IMG/VR virus record: IMGVR_UViG_3300027985_000091
Location: 1 to 20,414 of that record
Length of the DNA stretch: 20,414 nucleotides
Source: a virus
Reading direction: 5' to 3' (one strand)
Part shown: one piece after another, positions 7,131-14,964 of the stretch
Layout of the letters: every line of letters starts with the position of its first letter
Numbering within the stretch: position 1 is the first letter of the stretch
The notes under the pieces: model-generated
Databases searched by the model: none
Told to the model about the DNA's origin: nothing
What the model saw: the letters and a program-made list of their open reading frames with translations, nothing else
Program-made: the position numbers and the translations under genes

Positions 7131-7364
7131 ATGTTCTATAAATTGACAAGGGCTACAGTATCGATCATACGCAGAACCGAGGCTGAATGCATCAAGGAAG
7201 CAGAACGCGGTTTTGTGGTGGTCGGTACTTGTGATAAAGATGGAAACCTGATTTCTTCGAATGTTGTTTTTGAACGAACGGAGCCAGTAAATACCGAAGA
7301 GGCCGACAAATCAAACATTGCCGCAGAAGCTCCAAAAAAACGCGGTCGAAAGTCCGGTGAATAA
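7131..7364 (+). CDS. Small hypothetical protein with basic AT-hook-like tail
   Basis: 77 residues from ATG 7131; a GTG one codon upstream is less likely because AGGGGG at 7120-7125 is spaced correctly for the ATG. The N-terminal half (residues 1-50) has alternating hydrophobic residues and a GFVVVGTCDKDGNLISSNVVF segment suggesting a small beta domain. The rest is acidic, then ends in PKKRGRKSGE, which contains an AT-hook-like RGRK core and could touch DNA or an acidic surface. It stands just after the capsid gene and its terminator, and its stop overlaps the next start by one base. Family not recognised; a head accessory role is possible but not shown. Confidence 0.6.
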   Translation: MFYKLTRATVSIIRRTEAECIKEAERGFVVVGTCDKDGNLISSNVVFERTEPVNTEEADKSNIAAEAPKKRGRKSGE

Positions 7365-7690
7365 TGCAAGTATCTGTACAATTGGTTATTCAAATATTGC
7401 TATTTGCATTGACGATAGCAGGCGTTGTTTACAAGTTTGGCCGTACAGGTCAAAAGATTGAGGATACGGTGCAGAAGCTTGACAAGGTTGAAGCAGATAT
7501 GAGCAACCGAATCAAGGAGCTGTCAGAGAAGAACTCTGAACAGCATCAAGAACTTTATACGAGCAGAAACGACATGAGTAATTTGCTGACAAGGCTTGCA
7601 ACGGTGACCGAGAACATGGAGCGCAGGCAAGAAAGTATGGAAAGCAAGATAGATATTCTTTTGTCCATGAGAAGGAAAGAAGATAAATGA
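7364..7690 (+). CDS. Membrane-anchored coiled-coil protein, unknown role
   Basis: 108 residues. Residues about 4-23 (VSVQLVIQILLFALTIAGVV) are a clear hydrophobic membrane-spanning helix without a signal-peptidase site. From about 28 to 100 the protein is a charged coiled coil (KIEDTVQKLDKVEADMSNRI and onward), ending in basic residues RRKEDK. That architecture resembles XhlA-like haemolysin or holin accessory proteins and phage membrane coiled coils, although XhlA has its membrane helix at the other end. It lies inside the head gene cluster, coupled on both sides (TAATG before, ATGA after), far from any lysis gene in this window. Function unknown; superinfection exclusion, lysis control or an injected membrane protein are only guesses. 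Confidence 0.65.
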   Translation: MQVSVQLVIQILLFALTIAGVVYKFGRTGQKIEDTVQKLDKVEADMSNRIKELSEKNSEQHQELYTSRNDMSNLLTRLATVTENMERRQESMESKIDILLSMRRKEDK

Positions 7691-8754
7691 CACAGTATAC
7701 GATAGGTTCAAGCGAATGGACGCAAATATCAAATCCCGGTGAATCTATCGAATGCTGGATTGATCCAGACAACAACGAAGGAAACCAGGCAGCCGACATC
7801 CGAATCCTTCAGTCAATCGATGAACCTGCAAAAAGTGACGCGACAAAAGGGAGGCAATTGTTCGTACCTCGTGGCAATCAGGACACATATAAAAAGCGTG
7901 CAAAGACTGAATTCTATTCATTCTGGGCGATTGCCAAGAACTCAAATACAAGTGTCATACAGGTAGAAACTGACAGCGGAGCTATTGATACAGTTGCACA
8001 GGACAATACAAGCCAGCAGGTCAATTTATATCTCAATAAAGAGCTGTCAGTATTTGTTCTTTCTGGAATACAAACAATCGGCTCTTTTACTCTCAACGTT
8101 GAATCAGGGCATGGGATCGTGCTTGGAACATATAGCCAATATGTTTGCATCCAGCAGGAAGATACTGAAAGAAAAATACTCAGGTTTTTTCAGGCTCGGA
8201 TTGTCTCTGTCGGCGCCACGACTCTGGAAGTATCAAGGCCAATAGATTTTGCATTCGATCCAGCGAAAGTGCTTTGCTCAAGGGCGACTCGTGTAAACAT
8301 GTCAGGGGAAGTCGGGACAACTGCCAGCCCGGTAATATATAGAATAGCGCCGAAGTATGGAGCATGGCATATTTACCAGCTTCATTTTTCTTTTTTCTCG
8401 CCATCAGGAACAATGGATGATGGAACTTTTGGGACTATCGCAAAATTGACATATGGAATAACAATCCGCAGAAATGACGGGTATTTATATAATATCATCA
8501 ATATCAGAAGTAATGGAGAATTGCTCGGATATGGTGAAAGCTCTCCGGGGTATAGTCCAAAGCCTCCAGCAGGTACTGGAGCAGGTTTCACAGGAACAAT
8601 ATCACTTAAAGATGGAAACGGCTCTGTCCCAATGCTTAAAGCTTCAGATGAAGGCTCTCTTGAGGTTGTGATACCAGAATCTCTCGCTTTAATGGTTGCC
8701 GGAAGCTCATTTGAAATAAAGGCCGAAGGGCATCAAGTAGTAGGGGTGTTTTAA
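7687..8754 (+). CDS. Putative virion structural protein, unknown family
   Basis: 355 residues, predominantly beta-strand-like, with no signal peptide or membrane helix. N-terminal region 1-150 is polar and begins MTQYTIGSSEWTQI. The middle (about 130-215) contains ESGHGIVLGTYSQYVCIQQ and a FQARIVSVGATTLEVSRPID segment. A following region at about 225-285 has YGAWHIYQLHFSFFSPSGTM and LTYGITIRRNDGYLYNII. A Gly/Pro-rich linker (SPGYSPKPPAGTGAGF, about 288-303) leads to a last small domain of roughly 50 residues. The linker plus terminal domain looks like a surface fibre or decoration protein. It sits between the capsid gene and the first connector, where many related phages have nothing of this size. 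Start overlaps the previous stop by four bases. A capsid-associated role is inference from position. Confidence 0.6.
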   Translation: MTQYTIGSSEWTQISNPGESIECWIDPDNNEGNQAADIRILQSIDEPAKSDATKGRQLFVPRGNQDTYKKRAKTEFYSFWAIAKNSNTSVIQVETDSGAIDTVAQDNTSQQVNLYLNKELSVFVLSGIQTIGSFTLNVESGHGIVLGTYSQYVCIQQEDTERKILRFFQARIVSVGATTLEVSRPIDFAFDPAKVLCSRATRVNMSGEVGTTASPVIYRIAPKYGAWHIYQLHFSFFSPSGTMDDGTFGTIAKLTYGITIRRNDGYLYNIINIRSNGELLGYGESSPGYSPKPPAGTGAGFTGTISLKDGNGSVPMLKASDEGSLEVVIPESLALMVAGSSFEIKAEGHQVVGVF

Positions 8755-9149
8755 TGGGATACATAACCGCTGATTATTATACAAACACCTATCTCGGAAT
8801 CCCTGCATCATCATCCGCTGAACTTCTCAAATACATCGAAAGGGCTTCGGATGATGTCAACCGGTCATGTCAGTGGGGAATCGTAATAGCAGATTTGGAT
8901 GCTGTTGAACTTGAACTGGTGCAGAAAGCGACTGCCGCACAGGTTGAATACTATGTCAAGAATGGTGATGTTTATAATCAAACAGGCTCAACATCCGAAA
9001 CAATTATGTCATATTCCAGGACTAAGAAGGATTCCGAATCAAAGAACCAGTCATTATCTGGTCGGGCTACAGGATACCTTGAACAAACCGGCTTGATGAG
9101 TAGACGAGTATACATAATAGACCAGAATAACAGGTGCTTCGATGAGTGA
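8754..9149 (+). CDS. Head-tail connector protein (SPP1 gp15/HK97 gp6-like)
   Basis: 131 residues. Connector proteins of this type form a ring below the portal that extends the DNA channel. The opening ITADYYTNTYLG, the central helix LLKYIERASDDVNR (about 24-37) and the helix ELVQKATAAQVEYYVKNGD (about 54-72) fit the small helical connector fold, in which a conserved AQVEYY-type segment is common. Length and position, first of four connector genes, agree. The start overlaps the preceding stop by one base (TAATG), and the end overlaps the next gene by eight bases. Confidence 0.75.
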   Translation: MGYITADYYTNTYLGIPASSSAELLKYIERASDDVNRSCQWGIVIADLDAVELELVQKATAAQVEYYVKNGDVYNQTGSTSETIMSYSRTKKDSESKNQSLSGRATGYLEQTGLMSRRVYIIDQNNRCFDE

Positions 9150-9477
9150 ACCAATTCCCAAAAACCTATTGGTACATTCAATCTCTGTCGAATCGTATGT
9201 ATCAATGGTTTCCGGTGCTGAGACATTCGGGACGGCATACACGATAAATAATGTCAGGGTTGAACCTGCATTCCAGAATAGATATACAGGAGTTGGCGAC
9301 AGTACACGTGATCAGTTCATTGTTGTAATCGACACTGTGAACAGTTCAAGCAGCGGGGCAGCCATAAAAAAGAAGGATCGAATAACCTTTGGTTCTCTGG
9401 TGTTGAGAGTCAGAAAAAACATACCGGCATATGGCGACACTTCAGCAGTCCATCATTACGAGGTGACTTGTGAGTGA
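9142..9477 (+). CDS. Head closure / minor capsid protein (Minor_capsid_1-like)
   Basis: 111 residues, mostly beta-strand. The family acts as the stopper that closes the head after packaging. Visible features are the N-terminal PIPKNLLVHSISVESY, an RVEPAFQNRYT segment in the middle and ITFGSLVLRVRKNIPAYGD near 82-100, followed by the C-terminal HHYEVTCE, all of which fit the small A118-type minor capsid protein 1. It is second in a run of four short overlapping genes with the sizes expected for connector, stopper, tail-completion and tail-terminator proteins. It overlaps the neighbours by eight bases on each side. Confidence 0.7.
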   Translation: MSEPIPKNLLVHSISVESYVSMVSGAETFGTAYTINNVRVEPAFQNRYTGVGDSTRDQFIVVIDTVNSSSSGAAIKKKDRITFGSLVLRVRKNIPAYGDTSAVHHYEVTCE

Positions 9478-9814
9478 TGTATCAATTGATTTTGATGTTA
9501 ACCAGGCAGTCAAAAACCGACAACCGGCATTCAGCCGCGCGCAGGCTGCACTTGACATACAGGTTATAAAGGATTCAAATTACTTCGTCCCAAAGGATGA
9601 AGGTGCGCTTGAATCATCGGCCTTGTTGTCAACAGATATCGGATCGGGTGTTGTGGTTTGGGGTGCTGATCATGCAAGAGACCAGTACTATAAATACCCG
9701 AACAAAAGCAAGGACAAAAACCCGAATGCAAGTATAGCATGGTTTGAAGAAGCAAAACGGGCATTCGGTGAAGACTGGAACGAAATAGCACAGGCGGAAA
9801 TAGATGGCGATTGA
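9470..9814 (+). CDS. Minor capsid / tail-completion protein (Minor_capsid_2-like)
   Basis: 114 residues from a GTG at 9470, supported by GAGGTG upstream and by the frame; the preceding gene ends eight bases later. The family joins the tail to the closed head. It contains AQAALDIQVIKDSNYFVPKD (about 25-44), a GALESSALLSTDIGSGVVVWG beta region, an ARDQYYKYPNK segment and the C-terminal NASIAWFEEAKRAFGEDW, closely following the known pattern of minor capsid protein 2 and of gp10-type tail-completion proteins (helix, beta sheet, C-terminal aromatic helix). Confidence 0.75.
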   Translation: MSDVSIDFDVNQAVKNRQPAFSRAQAALDIQVIKDSNYFVPKDEGALESSALLSTDIGSGVVVWGADHARDQYYKYPNKSKDKNPNASIAWFEEAKRAFGEDWNEIAQAEIDGD

Positions 9815-10199
9815 ATTAATGCAGACCATAAATGATTATCTCGTTACAAAGTTCACGCCATTTTCAACGATAAATGAGGATTTTACTACAGCTGACGGTG
9901 AAGAAGAATTAATGTGCAGGCATGATATTTCACCGCTGATTGTCAAGAAATACATGAATGGTACTGAATATAGGCGGTTTAATTTTTCATACTTTGCCAG
10001 AAGCAAAAATTCTATCCGGGCAAGGCAGCAGCTTGAAAGTGTTCAGGAAGCAATATACCTTGACCACTTTGTCGATATGCTTGGATTGAAAGAAGGCCGT
10101 TTAACAGTAGTCTCGCAACCGCATCCGGTGGGGAAAGATGATTCCGGGGCGATAATATATACAAGCGCGTATGCGCTTGATTACAAACAGGAGGCGTGA
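9804..10199 (+). CDS. Tail terminator / minor capsid protein (Minor_capsid_3-like)
   Basis: 131 residues. The tail terminator caps the tube at the head-proximal end. The N-terminus MAIELMQTINDYLVTKF is helical, the middle has MNGTEYRRFNFSYFARSKNS (about 51-70) with helix RARQQLESVQEAI, and the C-terminus ends in beta strands with IYTSAYALDYKQEA. Alternating alpha and beta elements, length and last position in the connector block match minor capsid protein 3 of A118-like phages. The start overlaps the preceding gene by 11 bases. AGGAGG at 10189-10194, inside the last codons, serves the tail protein gene. Confidence 0.72.
   Translation: MAIELMQTINDYLVTKFTPFSTINEDFTTADGEEELMCRHDISPLIVKKYMNGTEYRRFNFSYFARSKNSIRARQQLESVQEAIYLDHFVDMLGLKEGRLTVVSQPHPVGKDDSGAIIYTSAYALDYKQEA
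10189..10194 (+). promoter_or_regulatory. Consensus Shine-Dalgarno that sets the tail protein start
   Basis: AGGAGG lies nine bases before ATG 10204. It decides against an in-frame ATG at 10171, which falls inside the preceding gene and has no such site. A consensus site suits a highly made tail tube protein. Confidence 0.8.
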
Positions 10200-10203
10200 G
10201 AAA

Positions 10204-10914
10204 ATGAGCGCAAGTCTTAATTTTCAGGATTTGTTTGAAATCGATACGAACCCTGCCGGAACCGCGAACTGGGTGCGGCTCGGCGATGGTTTATCATCGG
10301 TAACACCAAACAACAATGAGGCAGTGGATACCAAGGCGTATCTCGACGATGATGGCGGCCAGACATCGGAGATCACTGGATTCCAGCACGTGATTGCATT
10401 TGCTGGGGACAGAATCAAGGGAGATGCCGCGCAGGATTTCATCTTTGGTAAACTGTTCACCCTTGGAGCATCACGAAAAACAAATGTAAGAAGCACCGAG
10501 GCAGACGGAACCGTCATTACTGGGGAATGCACAATCGCTTCACTTGTACCCGGTGGAGGAGACGCAAACGGGACAAAAGCTTGCTCGTTTGAACTTCGGC
10601 TCAATGGCAAGCCTACACGGACGGCTCCGGTCGCCGCAACTGCACTGACTGCGACAATTGCAGCCGGTTCCGCAAGTGGCACGACAAAAGCAACTGCAAC
10701 ACCTGGGGCTGGAAATAGTCTCGGTTACCTTCTCGCAGCACAGGCCGTCACTGCCAACAACCGCGAGTATGTTGATAATTACACAGCATACACAAGCGGT
10801 TCTGACATCCCTGCCGCCGCTGGACAGTTCCTTGCCGTCTATGAGCTTGATGCATACTTCCATGTTGTCAAGTTTGTATGTCAAGAACTTGCAGCTGGTG
10901 ATATCGCAGTTTAA
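10204..10914 (+). CDS. Major tail tube protein with C-terminal add-on module
   Basis: 236 residues from ATG 10204. Residues 1-145 form the tube domain typical of siphophages: LFEIDTNPAGTANWVRLGDG (about 10-29), NNNEAVDTKAYLDDDGGQTS (about 36-55), then EITGFQHVIAFAGDRI and the later ECTIASLVPGGGDANG strand region. Residues 147-236 are a separate module with ALTATIAAG, YTSGSDI, VYELDA and HVVKFV motifs, matching the last 90 residues of the capsid protein without gaps. In other phages, C-terminal add-ons of this kind decorate the outside of the tube. The gene is followed by a strong terminator, which fits a major structural product. Confidence 0.85.
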   Translation: MSASLNFQDLFEIDTNPAGTANWVRLGDGLSSVTPNNNEAVDTKAYLDDDGGQTSEITGFQHVIAFAGDRIKGDAAQDFIFGKLFTLGASRKTNVRSTEADGTVITGECTIASLVPGGGDANGTKACSFELRLNGKPTRTAPVAATALTATIAAGSASGTTKATATPGAGNSLGYLLAAQAVTANNREYVDNYTAYTSGSDIPAAAGQFLAVYELDAYFHVVKFVCQELAAGDIAV

Positions 10915-10920
10915 TCAAAA

Positions 10921-10945
10921 GCAGGGGGAAACCCCTGCACTTTTT
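10921..10945 (+). terminator. Intrinsic terminator after the major tail protein
   Basis: GCAGGGG (10921-10927) pairs perfectly with CCCCTGC (10932-10938) across a GAAA tetraloop, followed by AC and five T's (10941-10945). The downstream Shine-Dalgarno AAGGAG begins right after it. Confidence 0.85.
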
Positions 10946-10956
10946 AAGGAGTTTCA

Positions 10957-11367
10957 ATGTCAGAAATAAGATTCAAAAGCAAGAAAAATATTGTTACCAT
11001 ACCGGTAGAAAAGGAAATCGAAACTGGTGAGATCCAGAAGAAGATTCTTTCCTTTGATTGCTCCCCAACCAATTTCACATTTGTGAAAAAGGCAGCTGCC
11101 GCCGCCGACACCGTTCGCCGCATCATGGACATAAGCGCTGATGTAATGAGTGAATCAGAAATTGACGAACTCATGAAGGCTTGCCAATGTGCATTTGACG
11201 CAATGGCTCCCGGTAGATATTTGGAGTTTTTCGAATACCTCGATTATGACATTGTATTTATGGCCCAGCTTATCAACCATATGGTATCGCAAATCAAGAC
11301 AGCCGGAGTCAGTGCAAAGACTGAATCCATCATACACACCGAAGCACCGACAGAAGAAGATGTTTAA
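10957..11367 (+). CDS. Tail assembly chaperone (gpG position)
   Basis: 136 residues with AAGGAG upstream. Proteins in this place coat the tape measure and help polymerise the tail tube around it. The sequence starts with a short beta region (RFKSKKNIVTIPVEKEI), then helical DTVRRIMDISADVMSESEID and RYLEFFEYLDYDIVFMAQLI, and a flexible acidic end. It stands between the major tail protein and a Gp15-type protein, where the first chaperone always lies. The second chaperone begins eight bases before this stop in another frame; no slippery heptamer was seen and the frame relation is not a -1 shift, so the two are probably made separately. Family identification rests mostly on position. Confidence 0.7.
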   Translation: MSEIRFKSKKNIVTIPVEKEIETGEIQKKILSFDCSPTNFTFVKKAAAAADTVRRIMDISADVMSESEIDELMKACQCAFDAMAPGRYLEFFEYLDYDIVFMAQLINHMVSQIKTAGVSAKTESIIHTEAPTEEDV

Positions 11368-11932
11368 CCCGATCATTGACGCGCCTCCTACCTATGCAGA
11401 AATAAAAGGCAGGAGGCTTGCCATAAATACAGATTTCAAATACATGCTCGATTATTTAAGATTGTCAGCAGACGAAAACGAAACAGAAGAAGACAAAATC
11501 CTGTGTGGCCTTGATCTTATGTTTGAAAAGGGCTGGAACCGTGACGACATGCAGGAGATGCAGGATTTCTTGAATTGGTATGCAAATTGCGGTGAAGTTG
11601 TCGAAGAGAAAGAAAAAAAGAAGGCAAGCAGCGAACCGAAAAGCTTTGATATATTGATTGATTCTGGCCGTATTTATGCGGCTTTTTTGCAGGTGTACGG
11701 CATCAGCTTGCGGAAAGCAAAAATGCACTGGTGGATATTTATGACTTTGCTTGAGGGCTTGCCGTCAGGTACAAGGCTTTCAGAAGTGTGCGAATTGAGA
11801 TTGAGGAAAGAAACAAAAAGCATGAGCGCAGAAGACAAGGTGAAACTTGCCAAGGCTCAAGAAAGATACAGCTTGAATAAGCGCGAGACTGTATCAAAAA
11901 GAGTGGCTTCAATCATGCGGGGGATGTTGTAA
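11360..11932 (+). CDS. Tail assembly chaperone, bacteriophage Gp15 family
   Basis: 190 residues from ATG 11360 (FNPIIDAPPTYAEIKGR follows the Met). The open frame extends further upstream, but that part is a shadow of the previous gene. The recognisable core is RIYAAFLQVYGISLRKAKMH and WWIFMTLLEGLPSGTRLSEV (about 105-143), matching the typical Gp15 core (helix, HWW, LL-GLP, SE). Gp15 proteins replace the frameshifted gpT product as the second tail chaperone in many Gram-positive phages. It overlaps the first chaperone by eight bases and the tape measure by one. Confidence 0.82.
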   Translation: MFNPIIDAPPTYAEIKGRRLAINTDFKYMLDYLRLSADENETEEDKILCGLDLMFEKGWNRDDMQEMQDFLNWYANCGEVVEEKEKKKASSEPKSFDILIDSGRIYAAFLQVYGISLRKAKMHWWIFMTLLEGLPSGTRLSEVCELRLRKETKSMSAEDKVKLAKAQERYSLNKRETVSKRVASIMRGML

Positions 11933-14900
11933 TGGCATATGATGGATCGATACGATTTGACACAAAAATTGACCAATCAAAACTACCCGGGCAACTCAAT
12001 GATGTTAAATCCAAAATAAAGGATGCATTCTCATCAATCCGCGATATCATGCAAGGTCCAGTCCAAGCGATAAAGGAAATAGGTTCAGCGCTCGGTGCGT
12101 TGAAAAGTCAGGTTGATAAACTCGAAAGCTCATGGGGTGTTCAGGCCGAAGCAGTCTCTGTACTCGAAGCGACATTGAAAGCAACCGGCGCAACAGCATG
12201 GACAAGCTCAAAAGCTATTCAGGAAATGGCCTCACAGTTCCAGGGTATGACAAAATACGGAGACGAAACCGTATTGACCATGCAAAATGTGTTACTTGGA
12301 TTCAAAAATATTACCGGTGAAAACTTCGAAGAAGCAAGCCTTCAAATCCTGAACATGGCTACAGTCATGAAAATGGATTTAACTTCAGCTGCGCAAGCTG
12401 TCGGGAAGGCTCTCGATGATCCAATAGAGGGCATCAATTCACTTTCGCGGCAGGGTTTCAGATTTTCCGAGACTCAAAAAGACATGCTCGCGGCAATGGT
12501 GAATACCGGAAATATAGCCGGAGCGCAGAAGATTATTCTTGATGAACTGGCAACTACATACGGCGGTGCAGCAGAAGCGGCGGCGAAAACATCAACCGCA
12601 ATCAATGACCAGCTAAATAATGCAATAGGTGATTTTAACGAACAACTTGGCCGCGTAATTTCTGAAGGATTATACGGATTCAGAAAGTCAATGCTCGAAT
12701 CTGTCAATGATCTTGTGAAGTGGTCGAGTGAAGGAAACAACTTAAAGAATACACTTGCCGGGATCGGCACAGCTCTTGGAATTGCGACGGCATCAATTAG
12801 CACTTTCCTACTCGTTGCCGGAGGTGCATCAACAGCGGTCGGAGGGTTGACAATTGCATTTAAAGCATTGACAGCATCCATACTTGCAAACCCTCTCGCG
12901 CTTGCTGTATCCGGGGTAGTGGCACTCACTGCATCCATAATTGCATTCGGTCAGGCGGAAGGCCAAAAGTCAATTATCAGATCGGCAGAAAGTATCAAGC
13001 AAATAGGTATTGAGGCCGGAATATCATCTACAGAACTTGACAAGTTTGTTATTTCAGCAAAAGGGCTTGAACAGGTTTTGCAAAAAAATGTTTCGTCACT
13101 CGGGACACAAAAAGAACTTATCGAGTCAGTAGAGAGAATTGCACAGGCTCGCGGCTTGGAATATGACCAGATACAGAAGATCATTTCTGCAAGCAATGTA
13201 TTGACCAGCCAGCAGAAAAAGCAGCTTGACGATGCAATAGCCATTTTGTCAAAAGAACAGGACAGAGAAAGACTGTTAACAGCTCAGGTTATTACCAGAG
13301 AAAAAATACTTGAGTATTCGAATGCAGCGGCAGAAGCGGCAAAAACCGAAGCCGAACAGATGGAGAAAACCGCAGACCAGGCGCAGCGGTTACTTGACAT
13401 AAGAGAAAAGGCCGCCGGGGTAGAATCAACAGAAATGAAAAAGCGTGAGGCTGCGCAAGTTCTCCGTGACTCTGGATATATCACAGAACTCGAATACCTT
13501 CAGCGAATGATTGACTCATGGGATCGTCAGATAGAAGGGTACGCAGATGCAGGAGTAGTGTCAAAAGAAGTATACACAAACTCAATTAATTTCCTGAATC
13601 AGTATATAAACTTGCTCAAAAAAGCACAAACGCCCGGAACAGTTGCTATCGTCCAAGGAACCGCACCAAGCACAACGCCATCATCAGACACATCAACATT
13701 CAACAGGTCAAGAAGTTTTTCAATTGGCGATAGTGGCGGCGGTGAAGCGCAAACCCGCGGTATTGGTGATGTTCTATCATGGGTAACTGGAAAGCTTGGT
13801 GAAACGCTCAAAACATTCGCAGACTTTGCAAAGATTCTCGATCCAATAGGTACTGTTGTTTCAGCAATCGGAAAAACCCTGGAACCGGTAGTTTCAGAAA
13901 TGATGCAACCTCTTGTAGGAATGCTCGAGATGCTCGGAACTGCAATCGGTCAAATACTTGCACCGGCAATTCAACTTTTGACACCTATCATCATGTTCAT
14001 TGTTGAGGTGTTCAAGTTCCTATACAACAATATTGTAGTGCCGGTCGGTAATGCTATTATTGAGTTTTTCAACGGCCTGTACAATGCAATTGCCGGTCTT
14101 GTCAATGCAATAATCGATTTACTCAATAATATTCCAGGTGTTAACTTTAGCCGGGTCGAAGCAAAGGATAAAGATACCGGGAAACTTACCGCAATCACAA
14201 CGCAAGACATCCAGACAGGAGACGCGACAACACAGGCAACAGAACTTGCGCAGGCAATAAAAGACATCAACGAAGAACTCAAAAAGAATCGTGATCTTTT
14301 CAAGCTTGCCAGCAATGCCAGCCTTGCATATAAAACTGTTCTGAATAATGTCACCGGTACAGTCAATTCATTCTTCAAATCCCTGCAAAACATCGGTACG
14401 GGAATTGCTGATACTCTGGTTGACAACCTGATAAATGGATTCAGTAAAGACGATTTCCTTTTTGCAATGGAAGGATTCATCACTGAATCAGTCATCAAGG
14501 CAGCAGTATTCACCGATTCTTTCATGTCAAAAGTTTCAGAAATAGGGGCGAAAATAGCTCAAGGGATTGCTGGTGGATTTACACAAACAGGTCTTGAAGA
14601 TTTGAAAGGACAGCTTGGGTCATTATACACAAGCGCGGCAACAGCGGCAGAAACAGCAACCAGCCTTGTGTCAAGTGCTTTCAATTCCTACGATGGCGGA
14701 ACCCTGTCTGTGCGAGGTGATCAGCTTGCAAATATTCATAATGAAGAAATGATATTGACGCAAGGAATATCCGAAGAAGCCAGAGCAAGAGGTATAATGA
14801 TTGCTCCAATTAATTCACTTGATAATATAGGCGGAACCGGTGTACAATCAGGAATGATGATCAAGCTTGATGCAATGGGAATAATCAACATAGACGGGCG

Positions 14901-14964
14901 CGAAATTGGCCGCGTGGCATTCAACTTCTTTGATGAGTTTGCCGGGGCATCATATGGCTCTTAA
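11932..14964 (+). CDS. Tail tape measure protein
   Basis: 1010 residues. Its extended length sets tail length, and it is released into the host envelope on infection. The N-terminal 260 residues match the tape-measure family region: LEATLKATGA near 82-91, QEMASQFQGMTKYGDETVL, and ALDDPIEGINSLSRQGFRFS. Hydrophobic stretches at about 273-341 and 661-731 could cross the membrane during DNA entry. A coiled-coil, Glu/Ala-rich part spans about 440-500. The C-terminus has the YDGGTLSVRGDQLANIHNEE motif (about 924-943), typical of the end of tape measures. By the usual rule of about 1.5 angstrom per residue, the tail would be near 150 nm. Start and stop overlap neighbours by one and eleven bases. Confidence 0.92.
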   Translation: MAYDGSIRFDTKIDQSKLPGQLNDVKSKIKDAFSSIRDIMQGPVQAIKEIGSALGALKSQVDKLESSWGVQAEAVSVLEATLKATGATAWTSSKAIQEMASQFQGMTKYGDETVLTMQNVLLGFKNITGENFEEASLQILNMATVMKMDLTSAAQAVGKALDDPIEGINSLSRQGFRFSETQKDMLAAMVNTGNIAGAQKIILDELATTYGGAAEAAAKTSTAINDQLNNAIGDFNEQLGRVISEGLYGFRKSMLESVNDLVKWSSEGNNLKNTLAGIGTALGIATASISTFLLVAGGASTAVGGLTIAFKALTASILANPLALAVSGVVALTASIIAFGQAEGQKSIIRSAESIKQIGIEAGISSTELDKFVISAKGLEQVLQKNVSSLGTQKELIESVERIAQARGLEYDQIQKIISASNVLTSQQKKQLDDAIAILSKEQDRERLLTAQVITREKILEYSNAAAEAAKTEAEQMEKTADQAQRLLDIREKAAGVESTEMKKREAAQVLRDSGYITELEYLQRMIDSWDRQIEGYADAGVVSKEVYTNSINFLNQYINLLKKAQTPGTVAIVQGTAPSTTPSSDTSTFNRSRSFSIGDSGGGEAQTRGIGDVLSWVTGKLGETLKTFADFAKILDPIGTVVSAIGKTLEPVVSEMMQPLVGMLEMLGTAIGQILAPAIQLLTPIIMFIVEVFKFLYNNIVVPVGNAIIEFFNGLYNAIAGLVNAIIDLLNNIPGVNFSRVEAKDKDTGKLTAITTQDIQTGDATTQATELAQAIKDINEELKKNRDLFKLASNASLAYKTVLNNVTGTVNSFFKSLQNIGTGIADTLVDNLINGFSKDDFLFAMEGFITESVIKAAVFTDSFMSKVSEIGAKIAQGIAGGFTQTGLEDLKGQLGSLYTSAATAAETATSLVSSAFNSYDGGTLSVRGDQLANIHNEEMILTQGISEEARARGIMIAPINSLDNIGGTGVQSGMMIKLDAMGIINIDGREIGRVAFNFFDEFAGASYGS

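Noticed and set aside
10224-10682. 152-codon open frame on the - strand across the major tail gene
   Set aside because: Antisense to the tail gene, which has a consensus ribosome site and a matching terminator.
11189-11359. Upstream extension of the Gp15 frame
   Set aside because: Lies wholly inside the first chaperone gene in another frame; the Gp15-like protein starts naturally at ATG 11360.
11300-11367. Programmed -1 frameshift between the two tail chaperones, as in lambda G/GT
   Set aside because: No slippery heptamer seen, and the second frame is not in the -1 relation; it has its own ATG.
13971-14525. 184-codon open frame on the - strand within the tape measure
   Set aside because: Antisense shadow of the tape-measure gene with no family features; the + strand frame is clearly coding.
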